In this document: in pieces, positions 34,401 to 41,638 of the stretch | Layout: every line of letters begins with the position of its first letter | Numbering within the stretch: the first letter of the stretch is position 1 | Source: Acidovorax sp. SRB_14 | GTDB taxonomy: Bacteria > Pseudomonadota > Gammaproteobacteria > Burkholderiales > Burkholderiaceae_C | Assembly (NCBI RefSeq): GCF_012932145.1 | Contig: NZ_MWOK01000010.1 | Span: forward strand, 88,942 to 152,941 | Reading direction: 5' to 3' | Length of the DNA stretch: 64,000 nucleotides | Position numbers and translations under genes: made by a program | The notes under the pieces: generated by a model | The model's database searches: none | The model's input: only the letters and a program-made list of their open reading frames with translations | What the model was told of the DNA's origin: nothing

Positions 34401-35227
34401 TTGGTGCCCTTGTAGCGCACCTCGGTGAAGAAGTGCGCGTCCGGCGTGCGCGTCTGCGGCACGTTCGAGCCCCAGGCGATGATGAAGCTCGAGTTGTACC
34501 AGTCGGCCGACTCGGGCACGTCGGTCTGCTCGCCCCAGACCTGCGGGCTGGACGGCGGCAGGTCGCAGTACCAGTCGTAAAAGCTCATGCACACGCCACC
34601 GATCAACGACAGGTAGCGCGACCCGGCCGCATAGCTGACCATCGACATCGCCGGGATCGGCGAGAAACCGATGATGCGGTCGGCGCCGTGCTGCGCGATG
34701 GTGTAGACGTTGGACGCGGCAATGATCTCGTTGACCTCGTCCCAGGTCGAGCGCACAAAGCCTCCCAGGCCGCGCACGCTCTGGTAATCACGCCGCTTGG
34801 CGTCGTCCTGCACCACGGCGGCCCAGGCCTCGACCGGAGGCAGGGTCAAGCGTGCCTCGCGCCAGTGCTTGAGCAGACGGGCGCGCACCATCGGGTACTT
34901 GACGCGGTTGGCGCTGTAGAGATACCAGCTGTAGCTGGCGCCGCGCGAGCAGCCACGCGGCTCGTGGTTGGGCATGTCCCAGCGCGTGCGCGGGTAGTCG
35001 GTCTGCTGGGTCTCCCAGGTCACGATGCCACCCTTGACGTAGATCTTCCATGAGCACGAGCCGGTGCAGTTGACGCCGTGCGTGCTGCGAACGACCTTGT
35101 CGTGCGCCCAGCGGTTGCGGTAGGCGTCTTCCCAGGTTCGGTCTTCGGCGGTGGTGACGCCGTGCCCTCCCGAAAACGATTCCCGAGGCTGGGAAAAGTG
35201 GTTGAGGCGGTCGAGGAAATGGCTCAT
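31409..35227 (-). CDS. narG: Respiratory nitrate reductase alpha subunit
   Basis: A 1272-residue catalytic subunit with bis-MGD cofactor reducing nitrate on the cytoplasmic side. The FS0 cluster ligands are His50, Cys54, Cys58 (STHGVNCTGSCSW) and Cys93 (PRGCSRGAS). The molybdenum-ligand aspartate region is ESADWYNSSFIIAWGSN. Full family length. The ATG at 35227 is preceded by AAGGAGCCTC. It follows narK2 after 34 bp and overlaps narH by 4 bp. Confidence 0.98.
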   Translation of the reverse strand: MSHFLDRLNHFSQPRESFSGGHGVTTAEDRTWEDAYRNRWAHDKVVRSTHGVNCTGSCSWKIYVKGGIVTWETQQTDYPRTRWDMPNHEPRGCSRGASYSWYLYSANRVKYPMVRARLLKHWREARLTLPPVEAWAAVVQDDAKRRDYQSVRGLGGFVRSTWDEVNEIIAASNVYTIAQHGADRIIGFSPIPAMSMVSYAAGSRYLSLIGGVCMSFYDWYCDLPPSSPQVWGEQTDVPESADWYNSSFIIAWGSNVPQTRTPDAHFFTEVRYKGTKTVAITPDYSEVAKLSDLWLHPKQGTDAAVAMAMGHVILKDFYFGGNGKPRSAYFDDYARRYTDLPMLVMLKAHTLASGESVMVPDRYVRASDFADRLGQDNNPDWKTVAFDAHGQVVTPQGAIGFRWGPDGRADAGQWNLEAKEAREGKDVALRLSTLEGDAADHDSARVGFPYFGGVHHEHFPNNEQSDVLVRTVPVQRIALGTDGEAREVLVATVFDLQVAQYGIARGLPGELAAADFDDNTPYTPAWQEQITGVPRDQIIAVARQFAENADKTEGRSMVIIGAGMNHWYHSDMNYRSVINMLMMCGCIGKSGGGWSHYVGQEKLRPQTGWTPLAFALDWIRPPRQMNSTSFFYAHTDQWRYEKLGVDEVLSPLADKKLYGGSMIDYNVRAERMGWLPSAPQLQTHPMQVVRNAQAAGLDPKDYVVQSLKDGSLKMSCEDPDHPDNWPRNMFVWRSNIIGSSGKGHEYFLKHLLGTTNGVQGKDLGAQDAKPEEVVWHDQAPEGKLDLLVTLDFRMSTTCLYSDIVLPTATWYEKNDLNTSDMHPFIHPLSTAVDPVWQSKSDWEIYKGFAKKFSELCDGHLGVEREMVLTPVMHDTPGELAQPFEVKDWKRGECELIPGKTAPQMQVVERDYPNVYKRFTAVGPLLNKIGNGGKGIAWNTETEVTQLGQLSGVVTEPGVTQGMPRIDSDIDACEMVLQLAPETNGHVAVKAWAALGKQTGREHTHLALHREDEKIRFRDIQAQPRKIISSPTWSGIESETVSYNAGYTNVHEYIPWRTLTGRQQFYQDHPWMHAFGEGFASYRPPVNLKATAGVHGIRANGNAEILLNFITPHQKWGIHSTYTDNLLMLTLSRGGPIVWLSEDDARAIGVEDNDWVEAYNVNGALTARAVVSQRIKPGMVIMYHAQEKIVNTPGSEITGHRGGIHNSVTRVVLKPTHMIGGYAQLSYGFNYYGTIGTNRDEFVVVRKMHKVDWLDTPRQDERAFAVQQQGESA

Positions 35228-35261
35228 CGGGAGGCTCCTTTTCGTTTCTGCAGGCAAGGGT

Positions 35262-36677
35262 TCAGCACGGCATCTCGGCGTGCTTGCGCGCGTAGTACCA
35301 CCAGGTCACCACGATGCACAGGACATAAAAAACGGCGAACGTCCACAGCGCAAACTCGGGCCCGCCGGTCAGCGCAATCGAGCTGCCGTAGCTCTTGGGG
35401 ATGAAGAAGCCGCCATAGGCCGCAATGGCCGCCGTGAAGCCCAGCGTGGCCGCGCCCAGCGTGTTGCCTTCTTTCTGCGCCTGCGCCACGGCGGTGGTGT
35501 CGTTGGCATCGACGCCGCGCATGGCCTCTGCCAGGAAGATGGCGGGAATCATGCTGAAGGTCGAACCGTTGCCGATGCCCGTGGTCAGGAACAGCACCAG
35601 GAAGCAGACGAAGAAGCCGGCAAAGTTGCCACCCACGCCGCCGTGCGGCAGGAACTGGATCACGCCCACCACGGCAATCGCCATGACCGCGAAGTTCCAC
35701 AGCGTCACGCGCGCGCCGCCCACCTTGTCGGCCAGCCAGCCGCCGAAGGGCCGCACCACGGCACCGACCAGGGGGCCCAGCCACGCATAGGCCAGCGGAT
35801 TGACGTCCGGGAACTGGCTCTTGATGAGCAGCGGAAAGCCCGCGGCATAGCCGATGAACGAACCGAAGGTGCCCAGGTACAACAGGCACATCAGCCAGTT
35901 GTGTTTGCGCCGGAAGATCGCGGCCTGACTGGCGAACGAGGCCTTGGCGTCGGCGATGTCGTGCATGCCGAACCATGCGGCCAGGGACACCAGGGCGATC
36001 CATGGCACCCAGATGAAGGCGGCGTTCTGCGTCCAGACCTGCACGCTGGCGCCGTTCTTCGCGATGGTCTGCCCTTCGCCGCCAAAGATGCCGAAGATGC
36101 CGGCCGTGACCACCAGCGGGCTCAGGAACTGCACCACCGACACCCCGAGGTTGCCCAGGCCCGCGTTCACGCCCAGCGCCGAGCCCTTGCGTTCCTTGGG
36201 GAAGAAAAAGCTGATGTTGGCCATGCTGGAGCTGAAATTGCCCCCGCCCAGGCCGCACAGCAGCGCCAGCGCCAGCATGGTCGGGTAGCCGGTGGTGTTG
36301 TCCTGTACGGCGTAGCCGATGCCGACTGCGGGAATCAAGAGGGAGGCAGTGGAGATCGCCGTCCAGCGCCGGCCGCCGAACACCGGCACCATGAACGAGT
36401 AAAAGATGCGCAGCGTGGCGCCGCTGAGCGCAGGCGCCGCCGCCAGCCAGAACAGCTGGTTGCTCGAATATTTGAAGCCGAGGCCAGGCAGGCTCACGGC
36501 GACCACGCTCCAGACCTGCCAGATGGCAAAGGCCAGGAACAGCGCCGGCACCGAAATCCAGAGGTTGATCTTGGCGACGGCTTCGCCTTCGCGCTCCCAG
36601 AACGCCTTGTCTTCTGGCGTCCAGATGTGCAGGGTGCGCCCGGTGCGTGCACGCGCGGCAGGGGTAGAGGCAGACAT
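35262..36677 (-). CDS. narK2: Nitrate/nitrite transporter, NarK2 type (major facilitator)
   Basis: A 471-residue transporter with about twelve membrane helices. The nitrate-signature regions are ALLCGLGGGNFSSSMANISFFF then PKERKGSALGVNAG (helix 5) and the glycine-rich helix 11 region LGFTAAIAAYGGFFIPK. It has the longer N-terminal segment (LHIWTPEDKAFWEREGEAVA) of the NarK2 nitrate/nitrite antiporter group. It lies 20 bp after narK1 and 34 bp before narG. Confidence 0.93.
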   Translation of the reverse strand: MSASTPAARARTGRTLHIWTPEDKAFWEREGEAVAKINLWISVPALFLAFAIWQVWSVVAVSLPGLGFKYSSNQLFWLAAAPALSGATLRIFYSFMVPVFGGRRWTAISTASLLIPAVGIGYAVQDNTTGYPTMLALALLCGLGGGNFSSSMANISFFFPKERKGSALGVNAGLGNLGVSVVQFLSPLVVTAGIFGIFGGEGQTIAKNGASVQVWTQNAAFIWVPWIALVSLAAWFGMHDIADAKASFASQAAIFRRKHNWLMCLLYLGTFGSFIGYAAGFPLLIKSQFPDVNPLAYAWLGPLVGAVVRPFGGWLADKVGGARVTLWNFAVMAIAVVGVIQFLPHGGVGGNFAGFFVCFLVLFLTTGIGNGSTFSMIPAIFLAEAMRGVDANDTTAVAQAQKEGNTLGAATLGFTAAIAAYGGFFIPKSYGSSIALTGGPEFALWTFAVFYVLCIVVTWWYYARKHAEMPC

Positions 36678-36697
36678 GGTGTGTGGCTTTCAGAAGG

Positions 36698-37990
36698 TCA
36701 GCGGACTGCACGCGCCGCCGGGGCGTTGGCCGGGCCCATCACATCGGTGCGACGGACTTCGGTGAAATACATCCAGATCAGCGACACCCAGACCACGCCG
36801 TACATCAGCATGAAGGCGCTGGAGCGGATGCCGGTCAGGTCCATCAGGGCGCCGAAGGCGATCGGCAGCACAAAGCCGCCCAGGCCGCCGGCCAGGCCGA
36901 CGATGCCGCTGATGGCGCCGATGTTGGCTGGGTAGTCGTCGCTGATGTACTTGAAGACGCTCGCCTTGCCGAAGGCGAAGGCAATGCCCAGGATGAACAT
37001 CAGCGCGGTGAACGTGTACACATCCAGGCCCAGGTGAAAGGTCCTGGGGCCGTCCACGGTCAGGATGCTGAAGTCGGTCTGTGGATAGCTCAGCAGGAAC
37101 AGGCAGATCCAGCTGACCCACATCACCCACCAGGTGACGCTGTGCGCACCGTACTTGTCCGACAGCCAGCCGCCAATGGCGCGCAGCACGCCCCCGGGCA
37201 GCGAGAAGCAGGCCGCCAGCAGCGCCGCCACACGGATGTCGAGACCGTACTCCCCGACGTAGTACTGCACCATCCACAGCGACAGCGCCACGTAGCCGCC
37301 GAACACGATGCTGTAGTACTGGCAGTACTTGAGCACCTTGGGATCCTTGAGCGCCTTGAGCTGGTCGGTGAACTTGACGTTGCTCGGCACCAGGTGTGCC
37401 GGGTCGCTGTAGCTGAAAAGCCAGAACAGCACCAGCGTACCCAGCATGATGGCCGCATAGACATGCGGCACCATGGTCCAGCCAAAGGCCACCAGCAGCA
37501 CGGGGGCGACGAACTTGTTCACCGCGGCGCCCGAGTTGCCGGCGCCGTACACGCCCATGGCCGTGCCCTGGCGGTTCTTGGGGAACCAGCGCGCCACATA
37601 GGGAGTGCCCACCGAGAACGAGCCGCCGGCCAAGCCGACGAAAAGACCAATGGTGAGGAAGTGCCAGTACTCGGTGGCATAGCCCATCATCCAGATGGCC
37701 GGCACGGTGACGGCCATGAGCACCGCCATGACGATGCGCCCGCCGTACTTGTCGGTCCAGATGCCCAGCGGCACGCGGATCAGCGAACCGGTCAGCACCG
37801 GCATGGCCGTGAGCAGGCCGAACTGGGTCGAGCTGAGGTTCAGCATCTTTTTGATCGGAATTCCGATCACGCCGAACATCATCCAGACCATGAAGCAGAC
37901 CGTGAACGCCAGTGTGCTGACGACCAGGACCGACCAGGCCTGCCGGGTGCGTTGCGGACTGGGGCCCGCAGACAGCGGTGCGTGTGCCAT
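36698..37990 (-). CDS. narK1: Nitrate/proton symporter, NarK1 type (major facilitator)
   Basis: A 430-residue transporter with about twelve helices. The nitrate signature is LAGGSFSVGTPYVARWFPKN then GTAMGVYGAGNSGAAV and the late ISGIVGLAGGLGGFVLPIAF. The shorter N-terminus and sequence type match NarK1, thought to import nitrate with protons to start respiration before nitrite is available for exchange. An AGGAGAGG ribosome site lies 7-8 bp before the ATG. A 129-bp gap separates it from narL and should hold the promoter of the structural operon. Confidence 0.92.
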   Translation of the reverse strand: MAHAPLSAGPSPQRTRQAWSVLVVSTLAFTVCFMVWMMFGVIGIPIKKMLNLSSTQFGLLTAMPVLTGSLIRVPLGIWTDKYGGRIVMAVLMAVTVPAIWMMGYATEYWHFLTIGLFVGLAGGSFSVGTPYVARWFPKNRQGTAMGVYGAGNSGAAVNKFVAPVLLVAFGWTMVPHVYAAIMLGTLVLFWLFSYSDPAHLVPSNVKFTDQLKALKDPKVLKYCQYYSIVFGGYVALSLWMVQYYVGEYGLDIRVAALLAACFSLPGGVLRAIGGWLSDKYGAHSVTWWVMWVSWICLFLLSYPQTDFSILTVDGPRTFHLGLDVYTFTALMFILGIAFAFGKASVFKYISDDYPANIGAISGIVGLAGGLGGFVLPIAFGALMDLTGIRSSAFMLMYGVVWVSLIWMYFTEVRRTDVMGPANAPAARAVR

Positions 37991-38102
37991 TGCGCGATAC
38001 CTCTCCTGTGTTTGTAGAGGGATCGTCGCCTGCCATGGCGTCTTCGGCCATCCTCCTGCCGAGGCATGCCCGCGTGGCAGAAGAACTAGGCGCCGCCCCG
38101 GC

Positions 38103-38126
38103 CGCCTCGTCCTAAAGGACTAGGCG
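38103..38126. promoter_or_regulatory. Inverted repeat at the narL stop, in the narL-narK1 gap
   Basis: Arms CGCCTCGTCCT and AGGACTAGGCG are complementary except for one central-arm position, with a 2-base loop. It includes the narL stop codon. There is no T-run, so it is not a standard terminator. It could be a processing or attenuation hairpin or a protein site for narK1GHJI control. No FNR-like TTGAT-N4-ATCAA was recognised in the gap. Confidence 0.4.
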
Positions 38127-38824
38127 ATGCGCTGGCGGTCGGCCGCGTAGACCGCGGCCTGTACGCGCGAAGTCAATTCGAGTTTGCGCAGGATGTGCTG
38201 CACGTGGATCTTCACGGTGGTCTCGGCAATGTCGAGCGTACGCGCGATTTCCTTGTTGCTGGCGCCGCGGGCGATCTCGCGCAGCACCTCTTCCTCGCGC
38301 GGCGTCAACGCCGCCGGTGCCGGCGCGGCCTCGTCCGGCATGCCGCAGGGCGCCGCGGCCGCGCCGTCCGCGGGCGCCGGGCTGTCCTGCGCCTGGAACG
38401 CCGCCACCAGTTTGCCCATCAGTTCGAGGCTCACCACCGGCTCGCCGCGCACGGCGCGGCGGATGGCATCGGCCAGCAGGTCGCCGTCGATGGTCTTGAG
38501 CAGGTAGCCATGCGCGCCATTGCGCAGTGCCATGGCCAGGTCTTGCGCGTCTTCGCTCACGGTCAGCATCAGCACGCGCGCGAGCGGAAGCTGCTGGCGC
38601 AGGTCCTTGATGGCATCGATGCCGCTCACGCCAGGCAAATGGTTGTCCATCAGGACCACGTCGGGCTGCAGCGCGGGCGCCAGCCGCAGCGCCTGCGCGG
38701 CGTCCCCTGCCTCGCCCACCACCTGCAGATCTTCATCCTGTCCCAGCAGCGCCACCAGGCCGCGGCGAAACAGGGTGTGGTCATCCACTACGAACAGCTT
38801 GATGGGAGCGGGTGGTCGGTTCAT
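38120..38824 (-). CDS. narL: Nitrate/nitrite response regulator
   Basis: A 234-residue response regulator. The receiver domain has Asp14-Asp15 in FVVDDHTLFRRGL, phospho-acceptor Asp60 in LMDNHLPG and the conserved lysine in LLKT. After a linker, the LuxR-type helix-turn-helix reads LTPREEEVLREIARGASNKE then TVKIHVQHILRKL. It starts 44 bp inside narX, so the kinase and regulator are coupled. Confidence 0.95.
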   Translation of the reverse strand: MNRPPAPIKLFVVDDHTLFRRGLVALLGQDEDLQVVGEAGDAAQALRLAPALQPDVVLMDNHLPGVSGIDAIKDLRQQLPLARVLMLTVSEDAQDLAMALRNGAHGYLLKTIDGDLLADAIRRAVRGEPVVSLELMGKLVAAFQAQDSPAPADGAAAAPCGMPDEAAPAPAALTPREEEVLREIARGASNKEIARTLDIAETTVKIHVQHILRKLELTSRVQAAVYAADRQRIA

Positions 38825-40766
38825 GCGCTTGCGTGGTTGGGTGCAATGGGAAAGAAGGTGCCGCAAGAGCGGCGGCGTTGCCGCTGGCCGGGTCTGCGCC
38901 CGCCGCGCTGGCCGGCAGTTCAATGCACACGGTGGTGCCCTGGCCAGGAGCCGAGCGCACGTGCACCTGCGCGCCAATGCCGCGCGCGCGTTCGTGCATG
39001 ATGCCCAGGCCCACGTGCACCGATTCCGGCGAGGTGGCTACCATGTCAAAGCCCACACCGTTGTCCTGCACCTCAAAGCGCCAGTGCGGATGGCGCTGCG
39101 CCCGCAGTTGCACCCGGCTTGCGCGCGCGTGCTTGCGCACGTTCGACAGCGCCTCCTGCAGCATGTGCAGCACCTGGATCTGTACATCGGGCGCGAGCGG
39201 CAGCCCGTGGCCGTCCATCGCCAGTTCGGTGGCAATGCCGGTCTGGTGCTCGAACTTGGACAGTGTGGTGCGCAGCGCCGCCTCGATGTCTTCCGCACTG
39301 GTGCGCGTGCGAAAGTGCACCAGCAGCTCGCGCACATCGGCGTAGCACTCGCGCACACCGACATCGAGCTCGGCCAAGCTGCGGTCGCGCCCGGCGATGT
39401 TGTTCTTGGCCACGGCATCGCGCAGCAACTGGCTCTGGATCTTCAGGAACGCGAGCGACTGGGCGATCGAGTCGTGCAGTTCGCGCGCCAGTAGGCCGCG
39501 CTCCTCGGCCACGGCGGCTTCGCGCTCGAGCGCCGCTGCGCGCAGCCCTTCCATGGAGCTGGCCAGGTGGCGCACCATGGCTTCGAGCAGTTCGCGCATG
39601 TCGTCCGTCAGCTCGACGGGCGTGCGGAAGAACAGGTTGAGCTCGCCGAGCACGCGCTGGTGCACCACCACCGGCAGCGCCACCAGGGTGGCATAACCTG
39701 CCTCCTGGCAGTGCGCCAGCAGCATGCTGGACGTGGGCACGATCGGAATCACCCGGGTACGTGCTTTTTGCTGCGGCTGGCCGCACAGGCAGCTGCCGGC
39801 GTGCAGGCACCGCTCCTGCTCGGCCATGGCACGCGGCAGGCCGTCGGTGGCCAGGATCACATAGCGCTCGTTGCCCTCGTCGGACCAGCGCACCACCGCC
39901 GCGTCGGCCCGGGAGATGCGGCGCGCCTGCTGCACGAAGCCCTGCGCCAGCACGTCCAGGCTCGGGGCCTCGGAGGCCTTGGCGCTGACCTCGTACAGCG
40001 CAGCCAGGCGCTGGCTCTTGTCTTCGATGCTGGCGGTTTTCTCGCGCACCTTGCGCTCGAGGTCGGTGTGCGAAGCCTGCAAGGCGTGGGCCATGCGGTT
40101 GAAGCCCGCGGCCAGTTCGCCGAACTCATCGTCGGACTCCACCGCCAGGCGCGTATCGAGCGCGCCCTGGCGCATGCGCGCGAGCGCCTGGTGCAGGCGC
40201 GCCACAGGGTTGAGCACGACCCAGTAACTGAGGGCCATGAAGGCCACGGCCGCCGCGATGGCCAGGCCCATCATGGACAGCTGCAGCAGGTGCAGCACCG
40301 AAGTCCAGCGCGCGCTTTCAAGCTCGATCGCATGCACCAGCCCGTTGATGAGGCGCACGTTCGCATCGGCCTGCGCCACCACCTGCTGCACCGGGGGCGG
40401 CGGCTCCGCCGTCCACTGCGCGCGCGTGCTCGCCCAGGCGGTGCGCACCTCGGTAAAGCGCGTGTGCGTGTCCTCGCCCCAGGGCACAAACAGCGGGCGC
40501 GCCGGGTCGCCGGTGCGCAGCAGTTCCAGACTGGCATCGAAATTCTGTGCCAACGCGCGCAGCTCTTGAGGCGACCCGGTCTGCAGCGCCAGCGCCATGC
40601 GCATGGTGTGCATGCGCAGCCGCCCCGCCTCGTTGACGGCCGCGGCCCCGCCTTCGAGCTTCCAGGCCACCCACAGGGTCAGGCCGATCGAGGTCAGCGC
40701 CACCAGCAGGAAGCTCGCCCCCATGGCCAGGAGCTTAGTGGTCAGCGTGGTGGGGGCCTTGCGCAT
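38781..40766 (-). CDS. narX: Nitrate/nitrite sensor histidine kinase
   Basis: A 661-residue membrane kinase. Helix one is about residues 13-35; the periplasmic part begins with the P-box-like NEAGRLRMHTMRMAL that binds nitrate in NarX. Helix two (about 165-190) is followed by a HAMP domain, a GAF-like region with cysteines (RCLHAGSCLCG), then HisKA_3 with His431 in ARELHDSIAQSL, and an HATPase with DNGVGFD and GLGIMHERA. It is the first gene of the long nar block and starts 38 bp from the divergent ChaN-like gene. Confidence 0.94.
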   Translation of the reverse strand: MRKAPTTLTTKLLAMGASFLLVALTSIGLTLWVAWKLEGGAAAVNEAGRLRMHTMRMALALQTGSPQELRALAQNFDASLELLRTGDPARPLFVPWGEDTHTRFTEVRTAWASTRAQWTAEPPPPVQQVVAQADANVRLINGLVHAIELESARWTSVLHLLQLSMMGLAIAAAVAFMALSYWVVLNPVARLHQALARMRQGALDTRLAVESDDEFGELAAGFNRMAHALQASHTDLERKVREKTASIEDKSQRLAALYEVSAKASEAPSLDVLAQGFVQQARRISRADAAVVRWSDEGNERYVILATDGLPRAMAEQERCLHAGSCLCGQPQQKARTRVIPIVPTSSMLLAHCQEAGYATLVALPVVVHQRVLGELNLFFRTPVELTDDMRELLEAMVRHLASSMEGLRAAALEREAAVAEERGLLARELHDSIAQSLAFLKIQSQLLRDAVAKNNIAGRDRSLAELDVGVRECYADVRELLVHFRTRTSAEDIEAALRTTLSKFEHQTGIATELAMDGHGLPLAPDVQIQVLHMLQEALSNVRKHARASRVQLRAQRHPHWRFEVQDNGVGFDMVATSPESVHVGLGIMHERARGIGAQVHVRSAPGQGTTVCIELPASAAGADPASGNAAALAAPSFPLHPTTQAHEPTTRSHQAVRSG

Positions 40767-40804
40767 CGGGCCAGTGTAAGAGATGGATGTGGCGTACCGC
40801 TACC

Positions 40805-41635
40805 ATGGCAGCCATGTGGATTCGCCCCCTGCCCCTGTTGCTCTGTACCGTGGCGCTGCTGACCGGGTGCGCCGTTCTGGCACCGGCGCCGCTCTCGGCG
40901 CCCGCACGCCAGGCCCTGCTGCCGGCCGACGTGCTGCTGCTGGGCGAGCAGCACGATGCCGGCCAGCACCAGCAATGGGAGCGCGCCACCGTGCAGTGGC
41001 TGGCGCATCGCGGCCAGCTCGCCGCGCTGGTGATGGAAATGGCCGAAGCGGGCCGCAGCACGCAGGGCCTGGCCCCCGGCGCGAGCGAGGCCGCCGTGCA
41101 ATCGGCGCTGGGCTGGAGCGACGCCGCCTGGCCCTGGGCCGCCTATGGCCCCGTGGCCATGGCCGCCGTGCGCGCCGGCGTGCCGGTGCTGGGCGGCAAC
41201 CTGCCGCGCCAGGCGCTGAAAGCCGCCATGGCCGATGCAGCGCTCGATGCGCAGCTGCCCGCCGCCGCCCGCGCGCGCCAGCTGGAGGCCGTGCGCGACG
41301 GCCACTGCGGCCTGCTGCCCGAGGAGATGCTGCCCGGCATGGTGCGCGTGCAGATCGCGCGCGACCTCCAGCTGGCGCGTACCGCAGCGGCCGCGCACCG
41401 GCCCGGCCAGGTGGTGCTGGTGGTGGCCGGTTTTGGCCATGTGCAGCGCGGCCTCGGCGTGCCGCAGCACCTGCCCGGCGATTTGGTGTCAAAAGTGGCG
41501 ATAGCGCAGGCGGGGAAAGCGCCGAAAGCTATCAAAAACGAAGCGGATTGGGTCGAGGAAACGGCCCCGCTGCCAACGCACGACGCCTGCGCCGACCTGC
41601 GCCGGCAGTGGCCGGCGCAGGCCGCGAAGCCATAG
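40805..41635 (+). CDS. ChaN-like haem-binding lipoprotein (Cofac_haem_bdg)
   Basis: A 276-residue predicted lipoprotein: hydrophobic signal and lipobox LLTGC around residue 24, then VLLLGEQHDAGQHQQWERATV, the signature of the ChaN/PF04187 family that binds haem at the outer membrane in Campylobacter. A later VVLVVAGFGHVQRGLGVP carries a possible haem-ligand histidine. Start at 40805 or three codons later at 40814. A dispersed repeat copy makes residues about 226-246, and the following 30 residues resemble nothing. It is divergent from narX, and the shared promoter space is under 40 bp. Confidence 0.8.
   Translation: MAAMWIRPLPLLLCTVALLTGCAVLAPAPLSAPARQALLPADVLLLGEQHDAGQHQQWERATVQWLAHRGQLAALVMEMAEAGRSTQGLAPGASEAAVQSALGWSDAAWPWAAYGPVAMAAVRAGVPVLGGNLPRQALKAAMADAALDAQLPAAARARQLEAVRDGHCGLLPEEMLPGMVRVQIARDLQLARTAAAAHRPGQVVLVVAGFGHVQRGLGVPQHLPGDLVSKVAIAQAGKAPKAIKNEADWVEETAPLPTHDACADLRRQWPAQAAKP
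41481..41540 (-). repeat. Dispersed repeat copy 8, inside the ChaN-like gene
   Basis: On the minus strand it reads TTTTTGATAGCTTTCGGCGC, then TTTCCCCGCCTGCGCTA and GCCACTTTTGACACCAAAT. The left end is exactly the consensus. It lies antisense to the gene and encodes LVSKVAIAQAGKAPKAIKN with the frame kept open. Confidence 0.8.
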
Positions 41636-41638
41636 CCC

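Noticed and set aside
31427..35053. Open frame of about 1200 codons on the plus strand opposite narG
   Set aside because: It mirrors narG codon by codon; GC-rich third positions keep the antisense frame open. The translation has no recognisable domain and narG is certain.
37991..38119. Expected FNR/NarL binding sites before narK1
   Set aside because: No TTGAT-N4-ATCAA-like site or clear heptamer pairs were recognised by eye; a matrix scan would be needed before listing any.
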